From Bacillota bacterium (lineage in GTDB: Bacteria; Bacillota; Clostridia; Lachnospirales; Lachnospiraceae), in contig JAEWCQ010000015.1 in NCBI GenBank assembly GCA_023390555.1, positions 124,001-188,000 of the forward strand: a DNA stretch of 64,000 bases, written 5' to 3'. The position numbers and the translations under genes are program-made. This document shows, in pieces, positions 59,651 through 64,000 of the stretch. How positions within the stretch are numbered: the first letter of the stretch is position 1; every line of letters begins with the position of its first letter. The notes below the pieces were generated by a model, which made no database searches, was not told the DNA's origin, and worked only from the letters and a program-made list of their open reading frames with translations.

Positions 59651-60256
59651 CTATTTGTGTTTACTTCTGTTTTTCTTCGTTCTGCCCGCCGTATTCTTTT
59701 TCCGGACCGAATATCCGAAAGTTCCAATCTGTTTACCGAGCTCAAAATATTCTCCGTGAGAGTAGCTGACCAGTCCTGCGCTGTTCAGATGGAATTTCCC
59801 TTTCTCATCCATATATTTCTCATCCACAGACACACCGACTACTTCTGCCAGAAACAGATCGTGACTGCCGAGCTCCACTCTCTTCGTAATCTTACATGCA
59901 ATATTGACCGGGCTCTCTTCGATTCCCGGTGCCGTTATATGCGGTACGTCGCAGGGCGTCAGATGCATCTCTTTGAATTTGTCCACCTCTCTGCCGGAAC
60001 GAACCCCGCAGTAATCCGTTGCAAAAGCCAGTTCTTTTGTCACCAGATTCACCACAAATTCCCCTGTCTCCGTAATAATCGCATGTGAAAAACGTTCCTT
60101 CCGAACAGAAATAGACAGCATGACGGGAGCCGAACAGACGGTACCGGCCCACGCTACGGTTATAATATTGGGTTTCTCATTTTTTCTTCCGCAGCTGACC
60201 ATGACTGCGGGTACCGGATAAAGCATATTTCCAGGTTTCCAGTGCTGTTTTGCCAT
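59651..60256 (-). CDS. Flavin reductase-like flavoprotein
   Basis: 201 residues. The FMN-binding split-barrel of the flavin reductase domain: YPVPAVMVSCGRKNEKPNII, TVAWAGTVCSAPVMLSISVR, GEFVVNLVTKELAFATDYCG and KYMDEKGKFHLNSAGLVSYS. Such proteins reduce or carry FMN; the true partner is unknown. I start at ATG 60256, with AAAGGATAG before it; the frame upstream overlaps the pyrophosphatase gene. It follows that gene by 2 bases, so the two are co-translated. Its C-terminal tail is basic. Confidence 0.92.
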   Translation of the reverse strand: MAKQHWKPGNMLYPVPAVMVSCGRKNEKPNIITVAWAGTVCSAPVMLSISVRKERFSHAIITETGEFVVNLVTKELAFATDYCGVRSGREVDKFKEMHLTPCDVPHITAPGIEESPVNIACKITKRVELGSHDLFLAEVVGVSVDEKYMDEKGKFHLNSAGLVSYSHGEYFELGKQIGTFGYSVRKKNTAGRTKKNRSKHK

Positions 60257-60258
60257 AT

Positions 60259-61932
60259 CTATCCTTTCTGCTGCTGAAGCCCTGAGATCAGTACCGGTAT
60301 CAGCTGCTTCTTGCGGGATACCATCCCCTTTATCAAATATCTCCCGTCCTCTCCCGGTTCTCCATAACATACCCGGAGCAATTCTTCCGCTCCGGAGCCC
60401 CGATAGATAATCTCGGAAGACTCCTCAAGTATATCGGTCAGCATGACAAAGATCATATCCAGCCTCTGCTCTCCGATTGCCGTATCCAGATATGCAAGCA
60501 GCTTTTTCTTCACTTTCTTTAATTCCGGCTGACTCACTGAGCTAAGCTGTGCCACGCCAAATCCCATTTCATCCACATGGAACGTCTTAAAATCCTGATA
60601 GCAGATTTCTTCCGCCGTCTTATTTTTAAAATCGCTGCCGGCCTCAAACATCGCCTTTGCCAGGCTCTCTATATTTTCTCCCGCAATGCTTGCAAGATCC
60701 TCTGCCGCCCTGCGGTCCACATCCGTACAAGTCGGCGAACGGAACATCAGCGTATCCGACAGAATCGCAGAAAGCAGGAGCCCTGCGATCTGCTTTGATA
60801 TAACCGCTCCTTTTTCCTGATACATCTGATAAATGATGGTAGAAGTACATCCAAGCGGCTGGTTCCGGAAAAATACCGGCGAAATTGTCTCCAGACTGCC
60901 AAGTCTGTGATGGTCGATAATTTCCAGGATCTCGGCACCCTCAATCCCATCCACTGCCTGAGATTTTTCATTGTGATCGACCAGAATCACCTGTTTCTTC
61001 TGCATATTCAAAAGATTACGTCTGGATATCATACCTGCGTAGTGCCCATCTTCAGTCATTACCGGAAAATCACGGTGGCGAACCTTAGACATCACTTCCC
61101 GCACTTCATCCACATAGTCATCCAATTCAAACGTAATCAGATTTTCCTTTCGCATGATATATTTAATCGGCATACTCTGGTTGATCAGACGTGCAACCGT
61201 AAACGTATCATACGGTGTACTGATGATCATGCAGTGCTTTTCTTTCGCCAGCTGAATAATTGTCTTTGTGACTTTTGCGCCCGAGCAGACGATGAGACAG
61301 CTTGCATTCATTTCCAATGCACAAAACTGTGACTCATAGCGGTCGCCTAAAATAACCACATCATTGTCTTCAATATATTCTTCCATCAGATCCGGCGTCA
61401 CAGCAGCGACAACAACTTTTCCCTTTACAAAGTAGCCGTGCTCGTTCCCGGTAAGCAGCGTTCCGTTCAGTGTCTCCACGACATTCTTAAACTGCGTTCG
61501 GGCCGTCGCCAGAATACTGTTATCCAGCACGTCCATATAAGACTTTGCAATGTCTCCGGTTACGATCATACCATCCAGTGTACGGTCACTCTTTGTGACC
61601 GGCAGAGATACGACATCCAGTGACTTCATCAATTCCCATGCGCGTTTAATGGAAATATGGCTGCTGACACCTTCCGTTTTCCGATAGACAATGTCCTTAA
61701 TTTGTGCACCGACATCTGTTACGAGTTCCGGCTCCTGTACCTGAAAATAATCCAGAACGTAGCGCGTCTCTTCGTTGACATGACCGGCTCTCTTTGCCTC
61801 GTAAGTGCCTTCTTCCACTTGATTTTTCAGTTCCGCATAGGCAATTGCCGCGCAAATGGAATCCGTATCCGGATTCTTATGCCCAATGACCCACACTTTT
61901 TTCTTTTCTTCTTTTTCTTCTCTCTCTTCCAT
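60259..61932 (-). CDS. ppaC: Mn-dependent inorganic pyrophosphatase with CBS-DRTGG regulatory insert
   Basis: A family II (DHH) pyrophosphatase of 557 residues. The DHH domain starts at VIGHKNPDTDSICAAIAYAE and resumes at EILEIIDHHRLGS, with the DHHA2 domain at the end. Between them are two CBS domains (SLPVTKSDRTLDGMIVTGDI; KVRHRDFPVMTEDGHYAGMI) separated by a DRTGG domain. In characterised members, AMP/ADP inhibit and diadenosine polyphosphates activate through this insert. It hydrolyses PPi to drive biosynthesis. The start follows GAGGAAAAG. Confidence 0.95.
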   Translation of the reverse strand: MEEREEKEEKKKVWVIGHKNPDTDSICAAIAYAELKNQVEEGTYEAKRAGHVNEETRYVLDYFQVQEPELVTDVGAQIKDIVYRKTEGVSSHISIKRAWELMKSLDVVSLPVTKSDRTLDGMIVTGDIAKSYMDVLDNSILATARTQFKNVVETLNGTLLTGNEHGYFVKGKVVVAAVTPDLMEEYIEDNDVVILGDRYESQFCALEMNASCLIVCSGAKVTKTIIQLAKEKHCMIISTPYDTFTVARLINQSMPIKYIMRKENLITFELDDYVDEVREVMSKVRHRDFPVMTEDGHYAGMISRRNLLNMQKKQVILVDHNEKSQAVDGIEGAEILEIIDHHRLGSLETISPVFFRNQPLGCTSTIIYQMYQEKGAVISKQIAGLLLSAILSDTLMFRSPTCTDVDRRAAEDLASIAGENIESLAKAMFEAGSDFKNKTAEEICYQDFKTFHVDEMGFGVAQLSSVSQPELKKVKKKLLAYLDTAIGEQRLDMIFVMLTDILEESSEIIYRGSGAEELLRVCYGEPGEDGRYLIKGMVSRKKQLIPVLISGLQQQKG

Positions 61933-61949
61933 CTTTTCCTCATTTACAC

Positions 61950-61985
61950 AACAGACTGCCTGAAGAAAACCTCAGACAGTCTGTT
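61950..61985 (-). terminator. Possible terminator of the coiled-coil gene
   Basis: AACAGACTGCCTGA (61950-61963) and TCAGACAGTCTGTT (61972-61985) pair with one mismatch. The following minus-strand sequence has few Ts, so termination may be weak. Confidence 0.45.
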
Positions 61986-62014
61986 TATTCGCTTTGATTC
62001 TACCTGATAAGGAT

Positions 62015-62761
62015 TTATTTTAACAGGGATTGAAATAGTCCCAGGTAATAAAGCACAAATGCTATCAGTACGATAAAGTTTATGATTGAGAACCAGGAAA
62101 GAAATTTCACATATCCTCTGACGGAAGTAATGTGCTTCTCCATCGTATCGTTCTCTTCTATTTTAGCAGTCAGTTCTTCAATCAGAGCTGCCATGTTACG
62201 GTAACATTTGACATCCTCCGTATGTATCTTTTCCGCAAGTTCCAGTTTCATCTGGTCCAGCTGTTTTGTCACATCATCCAGTGCCGCCTTCATCTCCTGC
62301 GTCTGTGCGGCAGTGCGTCCGGTCGTATCGTTGACATTATTCTCAATCTTCTCTGCGAGAATATTCAGCTTGTCCTCCACCTGGGAAATCATGTCGTCCA
62401 TTTGTGTCTGGACGCCATTGAGCAAAACTTCTGCAGCTTCTTTCCGTTCGTTCACCATGCCCTGAAGCTGCTCTGCCTTTATTTCGCGCTCGTCCAAAAT
62501 GGTCTGAAGCTCCGCAACCTTACTCTCTTTTGATGCCAGCAAAACCTGCAGCTGCTTTGCTTTTTCGCGGAATTCATCAATCTGCTTTAATAAGAAATCT
62601 TCCTTATCCACCTGTTCTGACGTCCTTTCCTTTTTCATACTCTCCGTTTTCGTACTCTTTATCTGCATATTCTCAGTCTTAGCACGCTTTTTTACTGAGG
62701 TATCGTTTTTTATCTCGTATCGGTAAATTATGTCAAACAGTCTGTCAAAAATACCAGCCAT
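62015..62761 (-). CDS. Coiled-coil protein with C-terminal membrane anchor
   Basis: 248 residues. The N-terminal ~50 residues are basic and disordered-looking. Residues about 50-205 are a long coiled coil (heptad-rich, e.g. KQIDEFREKAKQLQVLLASK). A single membrane helix lies near the end (about 222-243, WFSIINFIVLIAFVLYYLGL), followed by a few residues, so it is tail-anchored. I do not recognise the family; it resembles phage-tail or SMC-like coils only in composition. No functional call. Confidence 0.8.
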   Translation of the reverse strand: MAGIFDRLFDIIYRYEIKNDTSVKKRAKTENMQIKSTKTESMKKERTSEQVDKEDFLLKQIDEFREKAKQLQVLLASKESKVAELQTILDEREIKAEQLQGMVNERKEAAEVLLNGVQTQMDDMISQVEDKLNILAEKIENNVNDTTGRTAAQTQEMKAALDDVTKQLDQMKLELAEKIHTEDVKCYRNMAALIEELTAKIEENDTMEKHITSVRGYVKFLSWFSIINFIVLIAFVLYYLGLFQSLLK

Positions 62762-62824
62762 TACCGTTTCCTCCCGTACGATTCTGACTTAATCTTTCGA
62801 CAGAATCTTTCAGATTCAATTCTA

Positions 62825-63562
62825 TCATTTTGTTTCTTTTTTGTCCAGAATATAATGTTTTCGTTCTTTTTCTGTCAATTCCGCCTGCGCCATCAGATCC
62901 GGCCGCCGCTCCAGCGTCCGATTAATCGACTGCTCTCTGCGCCACGCATCTACCTTTGCATGATCTCCGGACAGCAGAACAGACGGAACACTCTTCCCGT
63001 TCCATGTCTCCGGCCGGCTGTACTGCGGATATTCCAGTAGATTGCCCTCAAAGGATTCCGTTGAGCCCGATTCCTGATTCGACAGCACTCCCGGTACCAT
63101 ACGGGAAATGGCATCCGTCAGGACCATGGCCGCCAGCTCTCCGCCGGTCAGGACATAGTCACCGATTGAAACATAATCGGTAACTATCTCTTCCAGTACA
63201 CGTTCATCAATGCCCTCATAGTGTCCGCACAGAAGAATCAGATCTTTTTCCAGCGCATATTCCTTTGCCAGCTTCTGTGTAAATGCCGGTCCCTGTGGCG
63301 TCAGATATACCGTTCTCGGCCTGTAACCGATCCGATCCACAATCGATTCCCATGCATCGTAAACCGGCTGCGCCTGCATGACCATTCCGGCTCCCCCACC
63401 GTATGGATAATCGTCTACCTTTTTGTGTTTTTCTATCGTATAATCCCGGATATTCACTGCTTCGATGGAAAGCAGACCCTTCTCCGCCGCACGTCCGATG
63501 ATGCTCGTATGCAGTCCCTGTTCCACCATATCCGGAAATAATGTCAATATATGAAAATTCAT
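62825..63562 (-). CDS. trmD: tRNA (guanine-N1-)-methyltransferase
   Basis: TrmD makes m1G37 in tRNAs to prevent +1 frameshifts. It has the trefoil-knot SPOUT fold: MNFHILTLFPDMVEQGLHTS, YPYGGGAGMVMQAQPVYDA, LILLCGHYEGIDERV, SIGDYVLTGGELAAM and VLLSGDHAKVDAWRREQS. 245 residues. It follows rimM (22 bases), the conserved rpsP-rimM-trmD-rplS order. rplS is not seen downstream; a coiled-coil gene lies there instead, 63 bases on. Confidence 0.97.
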   Translation of the reverse strand: MNFHILTLFPDMVEQGLHTSIIGRAAEKGLLSIEAVNIRDYTIEKHKKVDDYPYGGGAGMVMQAQPVYDAWESIVDRIGYRPRTVYLTPQGPAFTQKLAKEYALEKDLILLCGHYEGIDERVLEEIVTDYVSIGDYVLTGGELAAMVLTDAISRMVPGVLSNQESGSTESFEGNLLEYPQYSRPETWNGKSVPSVLLSGDHAKVDAWRREQSINRTLERRPDLMAQAELTEKERKHYILDKKETK

Positions 63563-63584
63563 CTTCTTTTCCGTCCGCTTCCTG

Positions 63585-64000
63585 TCACTTCCTGTTTATC
63601 TCACGCAGTCCTTCTAACAGGTGTACCTGCATGGTTCCTTCTTCCGGCCGCACATCCAGAATACAATCTTTGATTGCCGGAATTAAAAGTTCCGGCTGCC
63701 CGGCCCTTTGGACAACATATACGTCATTCGCACCGGTTTGCAGCACATCGACAATTTCCCCCAGCGCTTCTCCCTCATCGGAGGTTACCGCAAGCCCGAT
63801 GAGGTCCGCGATAAAGTATTCGTTTTCCTTCAATTCTACTGCATTCTCTCTTGTTACATAGAGACTCTTCCCTTTATATAACTCTGCCTCTTCTATCCGA
63901 TCAATTCCCTTGAATTTTACGATCACAAGGTTTTTAAAAAATTTCACCTGTAAAATTTCAAGTTCCAACTGTTCTTTTCCAGTGTCTAAGAGGACCTTTT
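63585..64000 (-). CDS. rimM: 16S rRNA processing protein RimM, C-terminal part (partial)
   Basis: The frame is open to the right edge, so the N-terminus lies beyond the window. The visible part includes VLLDTGKEQLELEIL, NLVIVKFKGIDRIEEAELYK and the PRC barrel (EYFIADLIGLAVTSDEGEAL, NDVYVVQRAG). It assists 30S assembly by binding S19. An apparent start at 63968 is an internal TTG. Confidence 0.95.
   Translation of the reverse strand, partial: KVLLDTGKEQLELEILQVKFFKNLVIVKFKGIDRIEEAELYKGKSLYVTRENAVELKENEYFIADLIGLAVTSDEGEALGEIVDVLQTGANDVYVVQRAGQPELLIPAIKDCILDVRPEEGTMQVHLLEGLREINRK

Noticed and set aside
59509..59769. 86-codon plus-strand frame after agrD as a second peptide gene
   Set aside because: It spans the two hairpins and runs antisense into the flavoprotein gene. 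It lacks a ribosome site and any AgrD-like tail.
63585..63968. Treating 63968 as the true rimM start
   Set aside because: The first codon there is an internal TTG; the frame stays open and keeps RimM-like sequence up to the window edge.
1..64000. CRISPR arrays, tRNA/rRNA genes, insertion sequences, prophage or integration sites
   Set aside because: No regular spacer-repeat pattern, cloverleaf with a CCA-type end, transposase or integrase was noticed on either strand; a dedicated scan could still find a divergent tRNA.

Overview
This 64 kb window is chromosomal core DNA of an endospore-forming Firmicute, most likely a Lachnospiraceae (Clostridia). The sporulation pair gpr-spoIIP, a DUF4364 protein, the DUF6179/DUF6323 pair, a ~1400-residue fused 2-hydroxyacyl-CoA dehydratase activase, a Mn-dependent CBS-DRTGG pyrophosphatase, the order rho-rpmE-yqhQ-prmC-prfA, consensus SigA promoters and strong AGGAGG ribosome sites all point that way. 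I saw no tRNA, rRNA, CRISPR array, prophage or insertion sequence. Most genes lie on the minus strand. The plus-strand genes are rpsT, argG, the activase, htpG, malic enzyme with two followers, and agrD.

Layout. 1-3.1 kb: the 5' part of an MBOAT acyltransferase gene and the sporulation genes spoIIP and gpr. 3.1-3.6 kb: rpsT with its own promoter and terminator. 3.6-10.8 kb: one tight minus operon, comEA - response regulator - sensor kinase - GerM-type lipoprotein - comEC - holA, mixing DNA uptake with a WalKR-like two-component system. 10.9-17.5 kb: arginine biosynthesis, argC-GNAT-argJ-argB-argD on minus and argG divergent on plus, with an operator-like inverted repeat over the argC promoter. 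17.5-21.5 kb: glnS - DUF2225 - MocR-type regulator. 21.6-27.1 kb: a rhomboid-fold protein lacking the protease motif, divergent from the fused activase. 27.2-29.5 kb: htpG behind a CIRCE element.

29.5-41.8 kb: a long co-directional minus cluster, rnhA - LacI regulator - 52-residue membrane microprotein - addB - addA - maf - small acidic protein - FAD oxidoreductase - PrsA-like lipoprotein, closed by a strong bidirectional terminator. 41.8-48.6 kb: a looser set of minus genes (DUF6179/DUF6323, two methyltransferases, MBL hydrolase, TfoX-C protein, two P-loop proteins, a nucleotidyltransferase-like protein). 48.7-53.7 kb: translation and termination genes, rho, rpmE, yqhQ-like, prmC, prfA. 53.7-56.5 kb: malic enzyme, TIGR01212 radical SAM protein, DUF4364. 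56.5-59.4 kb: a complete agr quorum-sensing locus in which agrCAB are on minus and a 44-residue agrD is divergent on plus. 59.4-64 kb: a hairpin-rich spacer, flavin reductase-like protein, pyrophosphatase, coiled-coil membrane protein, trmD and the 5'-truncated rimM.

The least conventional parts are the divergent agrD with a predicted Cys-to-Cys five-residue ring, the DUF6179/DUF6323 pair, the disordered N-terminal linker of Rho, the HrcA-type operator on htpG together with its acidic insertions, the orphan activase, and the microprotein leading addBA. Functions come from recognising family motifs by eye; no database search was run.
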